Shown one piece after another: positions 6,029 to 12,267 of a stretch of 33,151 nt of DNA (the first letter of the stretch is position 1; each line of letters begins with the position of its first letter). The stretch comes from a virus. The notes beneath the pieces are model-generated. The model had not been told where the DNA came from, made no database searches, and saw only the letters and a list, made by a program, of their open reading frames with translations. The translations under genes were made by a program, and so were the position numbers. The stretch lies in IMG/VR virus record IMGVR_UViG_3300045918_000091, positions 1-33,151 of that record. One strand, given 5' to 3'.

Positions 6029-6531
6029 GGGTTCACCCGTTCTACTAGGTCGTATCCGGCGGCTCGCCGTTGTTCTCGATAGGTGAGGCGCTTGGTAATG
6101 CGGTACTTCTCCTTGTTGGCGAGGTAGTGGTTCTTGGCGCACGTCCGGCAGTTGCGCCTGTCTCTGTTCACGTAGGTGTTCTCAGGCGTGTACTCGTGGC
6201 CCTGCGGGCAATGGGTTTTGACGATGCTGGCGTGCCGCCGCTTGGCAGTCATGTCGGCCATGTTCTCGGCGTGGGTGCCGAGCCGAAGATGCGCGGGATT
6301 CACGCACGGCGGGTTGTCGCAGGTGTGCATCACTTCGAGTCGTCTGTGGAACATCCCGAAGTGGATGAACGCGGAGAATCGATGCGCGTACTGATATTTC
6401 TTGGTTCCGAATGCCTTGTGGTTGAGCATCCCGTAGCCCATTGAGCTGATGTGTCCCTGCCATAGCCAGCATTCGTCGTCACCGCGTTCGTCGACGAGCG
6501 ACCAGAACTTCTCGGTTACGTGGATCGTCAC
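6025..6531 (-). CDS. HNH endonuclease with C-terminal zinc tail
   Basis: A 168-residue protein from GTG at 6531 (GTGA overlap with the preceding 27-residue peptide). The nuclease core matches that of the gene at 3706-4182: RGDDECWLW, AHRFSAFIHFGMF, VMHTCDNPPCVNPAHL and LGTHAEN. It lacks the N-terminal finger and instead has a C-terminal extension with CPQGHEYTPENTY and CRTC, a second zinc-binding unit. It is likely a homing or packaging-associated endonuclease. Base composition is slightly more AT-rich than the neighbours, in keeping with separate acquisition. Confidence 0.9.
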   Translation of the reverse strand: MTIHVTEKFWSLVDERGDDECWLWQGHISSMGYGMLNHKAFGTKKYQYAHRFSAFIHFGMFHRRLEVMHTCDNPPCVNPAHLRLGTHAENMADMTAKRRHASIVKTHCPQGHEYTPENTYVNRDRRNCRTCAKNHYLANKEKYRITKRLTYREQRRAAGYDLVERVNP

Positions 6532-6611
6532 AGCCAGTCCTTCCCAATTGCGAGCATCAGCAGCGCGAACACGACCAGCGCGCCGATGGGGATGAAGATG
6601 AGTGCGTTCAC
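6528..6611 (-). CDS. 27-residue single-pass membrane peptide
   Basis: A very short ORF from GTG at 6611. Both ends fit the operon exactly: its start overlaps the methyltransferase stop (GTGA) and its stop overlaps the HNH start. It is almost entirely one hydrophobic helix (ALIFIPIGALVVFALLMLAI) ending in GKDWL, a membrane peptide with a charged end. The precise overlaps argue for a real gene despite its size. The role is unknown. Confidence 0.55.
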   Translation of the reverse strand: MNALIFIPIGALVVFALLMLAIGKDWL

Positions 6612-7174
6612 AGCAGGACCCCCTGCGCGATCTCGGCGGCGACGGCGCCGGACCCGGCGAACAGGTCGTCGACGGTGTCTGTCTCGGCGTCGTAGCCGAG
6701 AAGGTCGAGGACCCAGCGGGTCCACGCGGGGGGCTTGGCGCCGGTGAAGCCGTAGTTGACCTTTCGGATGTTGACCGCGTCCTGTGGATGCGGTCCAACA
6801 GTTCCGATGGACGATCGACGGCCTTCGGGGATTCGGACGACTACCGGCTCGTAGCTGTTCAGGACGCGGGCAGCGCCGGGCATGACGCCCTTGACCCAGA
6901 TGCCAACGCGGAACGGGACGCTGCCGGGGATCATGGGGATGTAGGCGCGCAGGTTGTCGTGCGCCATCGCGATGGCCCAGCCGTCGTAGTCGCTGATCAG
7001 CCGGTCGACGAGTTCCTGATGCTTGGCCGGGTCATCCCACAGGTGCGCTTCGGGATGGTGATCCGCCGGCGCGTAGCTGATCCCGCGGTTACGGGCGACG
7101 GTGGTCGTGCCACGATCCCCGTACCACTCCGATGCTCGGCCTAGGTACGGCGGGTCTGCGATGCAGAGTTTCAT
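6608..7174 (-). CDS. Beta-class DNA methyltransferase-like protein
   Basis: A 188-residue protein from ATG at 7174 with 4-base overlaps at both ends. The N-terminus carries DPPY (residues 7-10), the catalytic motif IV of amino-methyltransferases. The C-terminus carries DDLFAGSGAVAAEIA (from about 169), the motif I that binds S-adenosylmethionine. This permuted order defines the beta class, which methylates adenine N6 or cytosine N4. At 188 residues it is short, with little room for a target-recognition domain, so it may have relaxed specificity or depend on a partner. It probably shields phage DNA from restriction. Confidence 0.8.
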   Translation of the reverse strand: MKLCIADPPYLGRASEWYGDRGTTTVARNRGISYAPADHHPEAHLWDDPAKHQELVDRLISDYDGWAIAMAHDNLRAYIPMIPGSVPFRVGIWVKGVMPGAARVLNSYEPVVVRIPEGRRSSIGTVGPHPQDAVNIRKVNYGFTGAKPPAWTRWVLDLLGYDAETDTVDDLFAGSGAVAAEIAQGVLL

Positions 7175-7392
7175 GCGATGTCGTTTCCGTGCTGCACGAT
7201 GCGAAGGTTCGGGGAGACCTGGCCGGCGGGGTGCCGCACCATCGACGAGATCAGGTGCTGGCACTGGTGGATGTGCTCGTCCTTGTAGGCGATCTCCGCC
7301 CGGAGCCGCTTCACGAAGTTCTCGTAGGCGACGATCGTGGAGACGGTGACGAGGGTGGCGGCGATGGCGCAGAACACTGCGAGGTTCTCCAC
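7171..7392 (-). CDS. Small membrane-anchored protein
   Basis: A 73-residue protein from GTG at 7392, chosen because GGGAAGGAA precedes it and the upstream reading is low-complexity non-coding sequence. Residues 4-24 form a transmembrane helix (LAVFCAIAATLVTVSTIVA). It is followed by a charged helix (FVKRLRAEIAYKDEHIHQCQ) and a short tail. An N-in membrane anchor with a cytoplasmic coiled segment is likely. It is the first gene after a 134-base gap, so it may begin a new translational unit. No family is recognised. Confidence 0.6.
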   Translation of the reverse strand: MENLAVFCAIAATLVTVSTIVAYENFVKRLRAEIAYKDEHIHQCQHLISSMVRHPAGQVSPNLRIVQHGNDIA

Positions 7393-7526
7393 GGTGGTTC
7401 CTTCCCTAGGTCCAGAGGGGGTGGTGCGGGGTGGGAGCAGCGACGGCCTTCCCCTTGCCAGCCGCTGCTCCCCGTTGGCCCGGAGGGGCCGATCCGGCGC
7501 ACTGTGGGGACGCCGGACGAGGGGGG
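7393..7526 (-). promoter_or_regulatory. Structured 134-base gap in the early operon
   Basis: This is the only sizeable gap in the leftward early operon. It contains a 10-base-pair inverted repeat (GGGAGCAGCG at 7433-7442 with CGCTGCTCCC at 7463-7472), whose loop holds a further GGC/GCC pairing, plus other G- and C-rich repeats near 7474-7515. No reading frame is supported. It could be an attenuator, terminator or RNA-processing site between the regulatory genes and the accessory genes. Confidence 0.45.
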
Positions 7527-8006
7527 TCAGGCCGAAGCGGCCAGGAACTCCTCGACGGTCACGCCGAGGAGTTCGCAGGCGTCTGCCGGGCCGAGGGAGT
7601 CGGGGAACTGATCGCGTAGTGATAGCAACGTGTTTGCCATGTGGACGTTGATGCGCTCGGTGTCGACCTGCGATGACCGCTGCTGCCGCCACTCTTCAAG
7701 CTGCGCCCACGACATGACGTGGATGGCCTCGGTCTGGTAGACGATGGTGCCGTCGTCTTGGCGGCGCCTCGTGCCGAGCATTGCGGCCTTGCTGTGGCCT
7801 GTGCCGTTGTAGTTCACGAGGACCCTGTTCTCGTTCTTCGTGATGCGCTTCAAGTCGTTTCGGATGCCGTTGCGGATGTAGATGCGCTCGACTATGCGCG
7901 CCAGATCGAACTCGGCCAGCGCGCTTTCGGCGCGGTCGATGGCGGCGTCGTTGACGACGCGGGTGCCATTCAGTGACTCGGAGAGAACCTCATCCCAATC
8001 GCGCAT
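7527..8006 (-). CDS. Hypothetical early protein
   Basis: A 159-residue protein from ATG at 8006, behind GGAGG, sharing one base with the preceding stop (TAATG). The middle has a beta-rich segment (NRVLVNYNGTGHSKAAMLGT) and IYQTEAIHVMSWAQLEEW-type helices follow. The last 30 residues (DACELLGVTVEEFLAASA) look like a small helical, possibly HTH-like, domain. The role is unknown. Its place right after the ParB-like gene suggests a DNA-transaction or regulatory function. Confidence 0.6.
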   Translation of the reverse strand: MRDWDEVLSESLNGTRVVNDAAIDRAESALAEFDLARIVERIYIRNGIRNDLKRITKNENRVLVNYNGTGHSKAAMLGTRRRQDDGTIVYQTEAIHVMSWAQLEEWRQQRSSQVDTERINVHMANTLLSLRDQFPDSLGPADACELLGVTVEEFLAASA

Positions 8007-8722
8007 TACTGACCTCCGTTGATGACACGCAGCCCAGTGCGAGCGCGCATGAATTTGTCGAGCCATTCGTTTACGTCGTTGCGGTTGCGGTCCCATGCGC
8101 GAACGTCCGCGTCGGTGAATGGCAGGACGGATGCGTCGACCGGGTCGATCTCGAATGGGGGCCGGATGCTGAGTGCGCGGTTGACGTCGCGCATGAGGTT
8201 GGCCTGCCGGTATCCGGCGTCTCCTTGGACGACGTTCATCACCGCGTCGGCTGCCGCTCGACCTGCCCGCGTCGGCCCGTCGAGAATCTCGCCTGTATCG
8301 GTGTCGACGTCCTGCTCGACCTTGGTTGACTCGGTGGTGCGCGACGTCGTGGTGATGTGGGCGGGGTAGGTCTTGCCGTCCTGACCAGTGACAGCCGAGG
8401 TGTTCAGTTCTGAACGGCTGAGGTCGGAATGGATCGTTCCCACGCTGACGCCGACCGCGCTAGCGATGGCCCGCGTCGACAGTCCCTGCTCGCGAAGGTT
8501 GCCCACGACCTCGCGGCGCTCACCTCGGGGTAGTCCGATGTGAACACCAGAGAACTCCGCGTCGCACAGGTCGTCCCACGACTCGTAACCGAGGGTCAGC
8601 CAGGCACGCCCGTGGAACAGCGCAGCGATGTCGTCGCGGGCTGACTCGACGTGCAGGCGGACGCGGTTGATGCGAGCGGTTGCCTCGTCGTGGGTGATGA
8701 CGAAGTCCAGTTCGTCGCTCAT
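8006..8722 (-). CDS. ParB/KorB-like HTH DNA-binding protein
   Basis: A 238-residue protein from ATG at 8722 (ATGA overlap with the excisionase-like gene). A helix-turn-helix is evident at about 80-103 (LSTRAIASAVGVSVGTIHSD), followed by VTGQDGKTYP, a phrase common after the HTH of phage ParB-like and replication-associated proteins. The N-terminal helical part (ARINRVRLHVESARDDIAAL) resembles a plasmid/phage replication-protein family. It could act in partition, early transcription or replication initiation. Being second in the early operon, it is probably under the same control as the excisionase-like gene. Confidence 0.65.
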   Translation of the reverse strand: MSDELDFVITHDEATARINRVRLHVESARDDIAALFHGRAWLTLGYESWDDLCDAEFSGVHIGLPRGERREVVGNLREQGLSTRAIASAVGVSVGTIHSDLSRSELNTSAVTGQDGKTYPAHITTTSRTTESTKVEQDVDTDTGEILDGPTRAGRAAADAVMNVVQGDAGYRQANLMRDVNRALSIRPPFEIDPVDASVLPFTDADVRAWDRNRNDVNEWLDKFMRARTGLRVINGGQ

Positions 8723-8892
8723 GCGGCGATCAGCGCCTCAATGTCCTTGCGGTGGAACAGGTATGCGCCTGTCTTGCCGGGGAGTTTGCGGGCTGGCTTG
8801 AGTTTGCCGATGAGTACGAGTCGGTTGACGGTGGCGACGGTCTTGCCGAGGATCTCGGCAGCCTCCGCTGTCGTGATGGTTGTTTCTGGCAT
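8719..8892 (-). CDS. Excisionase-like (MerR-type) HTH protein
   Basis: A 57-residue protein from ATG at 8892; an upstream ATG at 8928 would lie inside the control region. It is a single winged-HTH of the excisionase/helix-turn-helix-17 type: TITTAEAAEILGKTVATVNR, then VLIGKLKPARKLPGKTGAYL with a wing and FHRKDIEAL. Such proteins are recombination directionality factors or Cro-like regulators. As first gene of the leftward early operon, opposite the repressor, it may be either. It has no strong ribosome site, so a leaderless or weakly translated message is possible. Confidence 0.75.
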   Translation of the reverse strand: MPETTITTAEAAEILGKTVATVNRLVLIGKLKPARKLPGKTGAYLFHRKDIEALIAA

Positions 8893-8897
8893 GTCGC

Positions 8898-8934
8898 AGA
8901 GACTTGCATACGCAAGCATCATAAGCAAGTCTCT
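8898..8934. promoter_or_regulatory. Operator and leftward early promoter
   Basis: AGAGACTTGC (8898-8907) and GCAAGTCTCT (8925-8934) form a perfect 10-base inverted repeat 17 bases apart. A second palindrome, CTTGCATACGCAAG (8903-8916), lies within it. The segment between the arms contains TATGAT on the minus strand (8923-8918), a good -10 box for the leftward excisionase/ParB operon. A repressor binding these sites would cover the promoter. Confidence 0.65.
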
Positions 8935-8948
8935 CGGGCGGCGTGTTG

Positions 8949-8966
8949 CGTTATCCGTGGATAACG
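8949..8966. promoter_or_regulatory. 18-base perfect palindrome in the control region
   Basis: CGTTATCCGTGGATAACG reads the same on both strands. It lies between the two divergent promoters, where -35 boxes would be. The minus strand contains TTATCCACG, one base off the classical DnaA box, but the perfect symmetry favours a dimeric regulator site distinct from the CTTGC-type operators on either side. Confidence 0.6.
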
Positions 8967-8972
8967 AGCAAA

Positions 8973-8986
8973 CTTGCTTACGTGAG
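8973..8986. promoter_or_regulatory. Second CTTGC-type operator, over the repressor start
   Basis: CTTGCTTACGTGAG matches the spacing and one arm of CTTGCATACGCAAG at 8903-8916 and overlaps the repressor's GTG at 8982. Binding here would give autoregulation. A TTGCGT (8946-8951) and CAAACT (8969-8974) pair 17 bases apart could be the repressor promoter, with a nearly leaderless message. Confidence 0.5.
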
Positions 8987-9305
8987 CGTCCAGCCGATCG
9001 GCAGAATCCCCGAGATCACGCTTCCTGTGCGCCTGCGAGTGGCACGCGAGAGCGCCGACATGGAGCAGGAGGACATCGCCGTCGCGCTGGAGATCAGTCG
9101 TGGGTCGATCAGCGCCTACGAGCGTGGTGTGACAGTCCCCAAGGGACTCGTCCTGCGTGCGTGGGCACTGGCCACAGGGGTCGATGAGCAGTGGCTGCGA
9201 ACCGGAATCGACCCCACTACCGGCCCAACCGGCTTACAGCGGGGTAACACGACCGGATCAATCGCCCACGAGGCGAGCATCCACCTCATCCGGACGGCAG
9301 CGTAG
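8982..9305 (+). CDS. XRE-family phage repressor
   Basis: A 107-residue regulator. GTG at 8982 is preferred to the upstream GTG at 8943, which would put coding sequence through the operators. Residues 18-60 form an XRE/CI-type HTH (LRVARESADMEQEDIAVALE, ISRGSISAYERGVTVPK), followed by VLRAWALATGVDEQWLRTG, typical of phage immunity repressors. There is no C-terminal peptidase or multimerisation domain, so LexA/CI-type self-cleavage is unlikely. The protein ends in IRTAA, a hydrophobic-Ala-Ala type end that could be a protease tag. It probably represses the leftward early promoter and itself, maintaining lysogeny. Confidence 0.8.
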   Translation: MSVQPIGRIPEITLPVRLRVARESADMEQEDIAVALEISRGSISAYERGVTVPKGLVLRAWALATGVDEQWLRTGIDPTTGPTGLQRGNTTGSIAHEASIHLIRTAA

Positions 9306-9307
9306 GA

Positions 9308-9323
9308 GGTTCACACACGAACC
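9308..9323. repeat. Inverted repeat between repressor and integrase
   Basis: GGTTC (9308-9312) and GAACC (9319-9323) flank ACACAC in the 36-base gap between repressor and integrase. It could be an integrase core site, a small operator or chance. The integrase ribosome site GGGGGAA follows at 9331. Confidence 0.3.
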
Positions 9324-9341
9324 ATCACACGGGGGAACTGC

Positions 9342-10118
9342 ATGAACGACCTGCTCATCCATGACTGGCTGGCCTGGCTAGGTGCGGGCAACGCCGCCCA
9401 CTCGACCCTGCGGATGCGGGGCTACGCGCTCCGGTCATTCGCCCGCACCTGCGATCTGAGGGACGCTGACGGACCCGACGTGGTCTCCTACCTCGCGTCC
9501 CTACCCGGTGGCGCCTGGTCTCGCGCCTCCCACCTGGCGGCACTTCGCAGCTTTTATCGCTGGGGCACTCTGACGGGTCGAGTCGACCACGATCCGACGC
9601 GGCTGGTCCACGCGATCAAGGTCCCGGACGGGGTGCCGCGCCCGGTTCCCGAGCACGTCGTCCAGGCAGCACTGGCGACCGCAGACGACCGGACGCGGCT
9701 GATGATCCTGTTCGGCGCCTACGCCGGCCTGCGGCGTGCGGAGATCGCAGCCCTGCACTCGGTGAACGTGTCGGACACGGCGCTGACGGTTTGCGGGAAG
9801 GGTGGGCGGACGCGGGTCATCCCGATCCATCCCCGACTGCGTCCGTACCTGGACTTCACCGGGTACGCCTTCCCGTCGCACCGGACTCCCGGCGCCCACG
9901 TTCACCCGGACACCGTGGGCACCCATGTCGCGGCGGCGCTCGGTCGCGGTTACCACTGCCACCAGCTGCGACACCGGTTCGCGACAGTCGTCTACGCGGG
10001 CTGCCACGACGTGCTGGTGGTGCAGCGGCTACTCGGTCACGCGGACGTGGCGACCACGATGATCTACGTCGGGATCGGGCAGGAGTCCGAGCGGGCAGCG
10101 GTGCTGTCAGTCGCGTAA
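9342..10118 (+). CDS. int: Tyrosine recombinase (integrase)
   Basis: A 258-residue site-specific recombinase from ATG at 9342, behind GGGGGAA. The N-terminal 80 residues are a core-binding SAM-like domain (LIHDWLAWLGAGNAAHSTLR). The catalytic domain has all the expected residues: R131 in YAGLRRAEI, K153 in GKGGR, H207-x-x-R210-H211 in HQLRH, H233 in LLGHADVATT and the nucleophile Y242. It lacks the extra N-terminal arm-binding domain of lambda-type integrases, so it is Xer-like in size. It inserts the phage into the host chromosome, and the excisionase-like protein at 8719 is a candidate directionality partner. A hairpin terminator follows 10 bases after the stop. Confidence 0.93.
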   Translation: MNDLLIHDWLAWLGAGNAAHSTLRMRGYALRSFARTCDLRDADGPDVVSYLASLPGGAWSRASHLAALRSFYRWGTLTGRVDHDPTRLVHAIKVPDGVPRPVPEHVVQAALATADDRTRLMILFGAYAGLRRAEIAALHSVNVSDTALTVCGKGGRTRVIPIHPRLRPYLDFTGYAFPSHRTPGAHVHPDTVGTHVAAALGRGYHCHQLRHRFATVVYAGCHDVLVVQRLLGHADVATTMIYVGIGQESERAAVLSVA

Positions 10119-10128
10119 TCTGAGGTCT

Positions 10129-10164
10129 GGGTGGCCTCGTTTCCTGGCGGTTTCGAGGCCACCC
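10129..10164 (+). terminator. Hairpin terminator after the integrase
   Basis: GGGTGGCCTCG (10129-10139) pairs perfectly with CGAGGCCACCC (10154-10164) over a 14-base T/G-rich loop, followed by CCTTCC. It starts 10 bases after the integrase stop. It should separate the repressor-integrase message from the next gene. Confidence 0.75.
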
Positions 10165-10244
10165 CCTTCCGTCAGCGCGCATCCGTCAGGCCATCGGGGT
10201 ACCTTCGAAGCGAGTACCACCCTAAAACCGCCAGAGGAGCAATC
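10165..10244 (+). promoter_or_regulatory. Leader of the DUF732-like gene
   Basis: About 80 bases with no reading frame. CCGTCAG occurs twice (10169-10175, 10183-10189). GGTAC/GTACC arms form a small inverted repeat near 10199-10218. A TAAAAC box at about 10223 could be a weak -10, and AGAGGAG before the ATG is a strong ribosome site. Because it sits behind a terminator, the gene likely has its own promoter here. This gap is also a candidate place for the phage attachment site, but no tRNA-like core is visible. Confidence 0.35.
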
Positions 10245-10592
10245 ATGAAGCGCACAGCCGTAGTTATCGCCGCGTCCGTCCTGACTCTCGGGCTAGTAGC
10301 GCCCGCTCATGCAGCGCCGTCCAAGATCGACATCGACGAGCTCCTGTTCCTTGCCACGATGCAGACGCACACCGATGCCCTCGCGCTCGCACCGGAGGAC
10401 GATCTATTGAAACTTGGCCGGGTGACCTGCAAGGTGTTCATCGCGGGCAAGAGCATCAACCGTCTCGTCCACGACTACGAGGACACCGGGATTCCCCGGC
10501 TGGAGGTCGGCGTCCTGATTGGCGCAGCGGCGAACAACCTGTGCCCGAGCCAGCGCAAGAAGGTCCAGCGGTACATCCTGAGCCACTACTAG
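10245..10592 (+). CDS. Secreted DUF732-like protein
   Basis: A 115-residue protein from ATG at 10245. It has a classical signal peptide: MKR, a hydrophobic core (VVIAASVLTLGLVAP) and an AHA-A cleavage site near residue 24. The mature part matches the DUF732 pattern: FLATMQTHTDAL, LLKLGRVTCKVFIAGKS, then IGAAANNLCPSQ, with two conserved cysteines likely to form a disulfide. Such proteins are common in mycobacteria and relatives and their phages. Located between two terminators beside the integrase, it is probably expressed from the prophage and changes the lysogen's surface. That role is inferred. Confidence 0.75.
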   Translation: MKRTAVVIAASVLTLGLVAPAHAAPSKIDIDELLFLATMQTHTDALALAPEDDLLKLGRVTCKVFIAGKSINRLVHDYEDTGIPRLEVGVLIGAAANNLCPSQRKKVQRYILSHY

Positions 10593-10641
10593 ACAGCAAA
10601 GAACGCCCCCCTCCGAGGCATGGAGGGGGGCGTTCGGCTGT
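10593..10641. terminator. Strong bidirectional terminator
   Basis: A perfect 14-base-pair stem (10601-10614 with 10622-10635, GAACGCCCCCCTCC and its complement) closes a 7-base loop. It is extended by ACAGC/GCTGT outer arms (10593-10597, 10637-10641). AAA precedes the inner stem. It sits between the rightward DUF732-like gene and the leftward HNH gene and should stop transcription from both sides. Confidence 0.85.
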
Positions 10642-10651
10642 GCGGGCTGGG

Positions 10652-11584
10652 TCAGGCGGCGGGCTTCGAGATGCCAAAGACTTCTCGCGCCCTTGGCAGG
10701 CCGCTGTACTTCCATTCAATCCAGAGCCGATTGTTCTTGGCGGCATTGCACGGCTTGCACAGGCTCGCCAGGTTGCCGATGCCGTGCGTGCTGAACTCAT
10801 TGGCGATGGGGATCAGATGCTCCATCTGGATGTTCTCGGTCGACCCGCAGGCAAGGCAGGGCGAATGGTAGGTGCGACGGAGATCCTTCGGCGTGATGAC
10901 GTAGTTGGGGCGGCTGGCCTTGCGGGCGCGTCGGAGAAGCCAGTAGGCGTGAGCCTTGTCCTTGTTGCTGGCGTACCACTTGCGGTTATAGGCCCGCCTG
11001 CGCTCCGGGTTGGCCTTCGCCCACGCGCCGTTGTACTCGTTCACCTGTGATGGATTCCGCTGGTATCGCTCACGCTTCTTGCGGCGGTACTCCTCTGGGT
11101 TCCGGTTCGCGTATAGGCGTCCAGCCCTATCGCGGTACTGATCGAGGTTGTCCAGGCGGTGCTGCCGACTCCGATCGCGATACTGGTCGGGGTTATCCAA
11201 ACGGTGTTGCCGCTTCTTGGCTGCCAGTTCTTCCGCGTGGCGTTCCCGGTAGGTGCGGTCGTAGGCGGGCTTCTTGTCCGTCTGCTTCCAGTATTCCTTC
11301 ATGTACGCGGCCTTGGCATCCCGCTGCTCGGGCGTCTGTCGCGCTAGGCTCCGAGCCTTCTGCTCCCGAACCTTGTCTGGGTTGGCCTTACGCCATGCCT
11401 TCAGACGCTCCGCGCCCTTAGCTTTTGCCTCGGGGTCGGCGTTACGACTCTTTGAATACACGCGGCAGCATTCGATACATCGGGAGTCACGGCCAGCCTT
11501 GTAGCGAGGCTTCACATGGAAAGCCTCTAGCGGCTTGGTCTCGCCGCACTTACTGCAGGCCTTCTCTGTAGGTACGCTTTCCAT
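10652..11584 (-). CDS. Long HNH endonuclease with zinc finger and Arg/Tyr-rich linker
   Basis: A 310-residue protein from ATG at 11584 with GAGAGG upstream. The N-terminus is a zinc finger (CSKCGETKPLEAFHV, later SRCIECC). Residues 45-215 form a long, very basic helical linker with repeated modules such as QHRLDNPDQYRDR and QHRLDNLDQYRDR. The C-terminal 90 residues hold the HNH nuclease: SPCLACGST, IQMEHLIPIANEF and NLASLCKPCNAAK. This architecture is common in free-standing phage endonucleases. It sits alone between the lysis operon terminator and the bidirectional terminator, so it is probably a mobile insertion. Confidence 0.88.
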   Translation of the reverse strand: MESVPTEKACSKCGETKPLEAFHVKPRYKAGRDSRCIECCRVYSKSRNADPEAKAKGAERLKAWRKANPDKVREQKARSLARQTPEQRDAKAAYMKEYWKQTDKKPAYDRTYRERHAEELAAKKRQHRLDNPDQYRDRSRQHRLDNLDQYRDRAGRLYANRNPEEYRRKKRERYQRNPSQVNEYNGAWAKANPERRRAYNRKWYASNKDKAHAYWLLRRARKASRPNYVITPKDLRRTYHSPCLACGSTENIQMEHLIPIANEFSTHGIGNLASLCKPCNAAKNNRLWIEWKYSGLPRAREVFGISKPAA

Positions 11585-11611
11585 ATCGGCCTCTCAACTA
11601 GGTCGGTCACG

Positions 11612-11640
11612 CCCCCGGACGGTTGCTGCCGTCGCGGGGG
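11612..11640 (-). terminator. Terminator after the late operon
   Basis: CCCCC-G-GACGG (11612-11622) pairs with CCGTC-GC-GGGGG (11629-11640) around TTGCTG. It lies 16 bases past the amidase stop in the direction of leftward transcription and before the HNH gene, so it likely ends the late transcript. Confidence 0.65.
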
Positions 11641-11655
11641 TACTTGCTGCCTATT

Positions 11656-12267
11656 CTACGCGCCGTACTTCTTAATCCAGGACTGGACTTCGGCGTTGCT
11701 GTTGAGGATGTCGATCTTTCTATTGACGGCCCAGTCAGCGTGACGGGGCAGCCGGTAGGTGCCGGTGGTCGTCCAGTCGGAGGCGTCGGCGCAGGCGAAG
11801 ATCAGCCGGACGAGGCCTTCCTTCTGCGCGACGGTGAAGTCCTTGGACAGGCCCTTGGACACGATCTCGACGCCGAGCATCCACTGGTTGCCGCGGTCCT
11901 TCGGGACGCCGAGCTGCTTCCACGGTGCGACCTTGAAGTCGCCGAGGCCGGAGTGCCAGCACGGGTAGGCGGCGGCGATATAGACGCAACCATCCCGGTC
12001 GAGGGTGAAGTTGGACGCGGGTGCGGAGAAGTGGTGGGCGACGTAGTTGATCTGGCCGTCGTTGGCGCCATGCTTGTTGCCGGGGTTGGCGGGGTTGGTG
12101 GAGTTGGTGGCTGCGCCGGCGGTGTGATGCAGGACCAACGCGACGGGCTTCTTCCCCGCCTGACCCTGCCACGGTCCCATCCAGTCGCTGTCCCAGTTCT
12201 TCATGAAGTGGGCCCGGTTGCCGAACTGGTACACGAGCTCAGCGTGGAGTGTCTGCGCGTACGTCAT
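11656..12267 (-). CDS. N-acetylmuramoyl-L-alanine amidase (endolysin)
   Basis: A 203-residue endolysin from ATG at 12267, overlapping the holin stop (ATGA) and behind GAGGAG. It is an amidase-2/PGRP domain: VALVLHHTAG with zinc-binding H47/H48, NYVAHHFSAP, WHSG at 104-107, LGVEIV at 131-136 and RHADW with H176 near the end. The enzyme cuts the bond between N-acetylmuramic acid and the stem peptide. There is no obvious separate wall-binding domain and no signal peptide, so it depends on a holin for release. It is the last gene of the late operon. Confidence 0.92.
   Translation of the reverse strand: MTYAQTLHAELVYQFGNRAHFMKNWDSDWMGPWQGQAGKKPVALVLHHTAGAATNSTNPANPGNKHGANDGQINYVAHHFSAPASNFTLDRDGCVYIAAAYPCWHSGLGDFKVAPWKQLGVPKDRGNQWMLGVEIVSKGLSKDFTVAQKEGLVRLIFACADASDWTTTGTYRLPRHADWAVNRKIDILNSNAEVQSWIKKYGA

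Noticed and set aside
8949-8966. DnaA box / replication origin
   Set aside because: There is a single 8-of-9 match within a perfect palindrome and no cluster of boxes or AT-rich unwinding element. An operator is the simpler reading.
9190-9225. A tRNA T-arm-like stretch (GGTCGATTCC, minus strand) inside the repressor gene, as a possible attP core
   Set aside because: The flanking bases do not form a T-stem and no acceptor-like end follows. It is too weak to call an attachment site.
10140-10165. TTTCGAGGCCACC after the integrase as a tRNA 3' end
   Set aside because: It is one arm of a simple perfect hairpin, better explained as a terminator.
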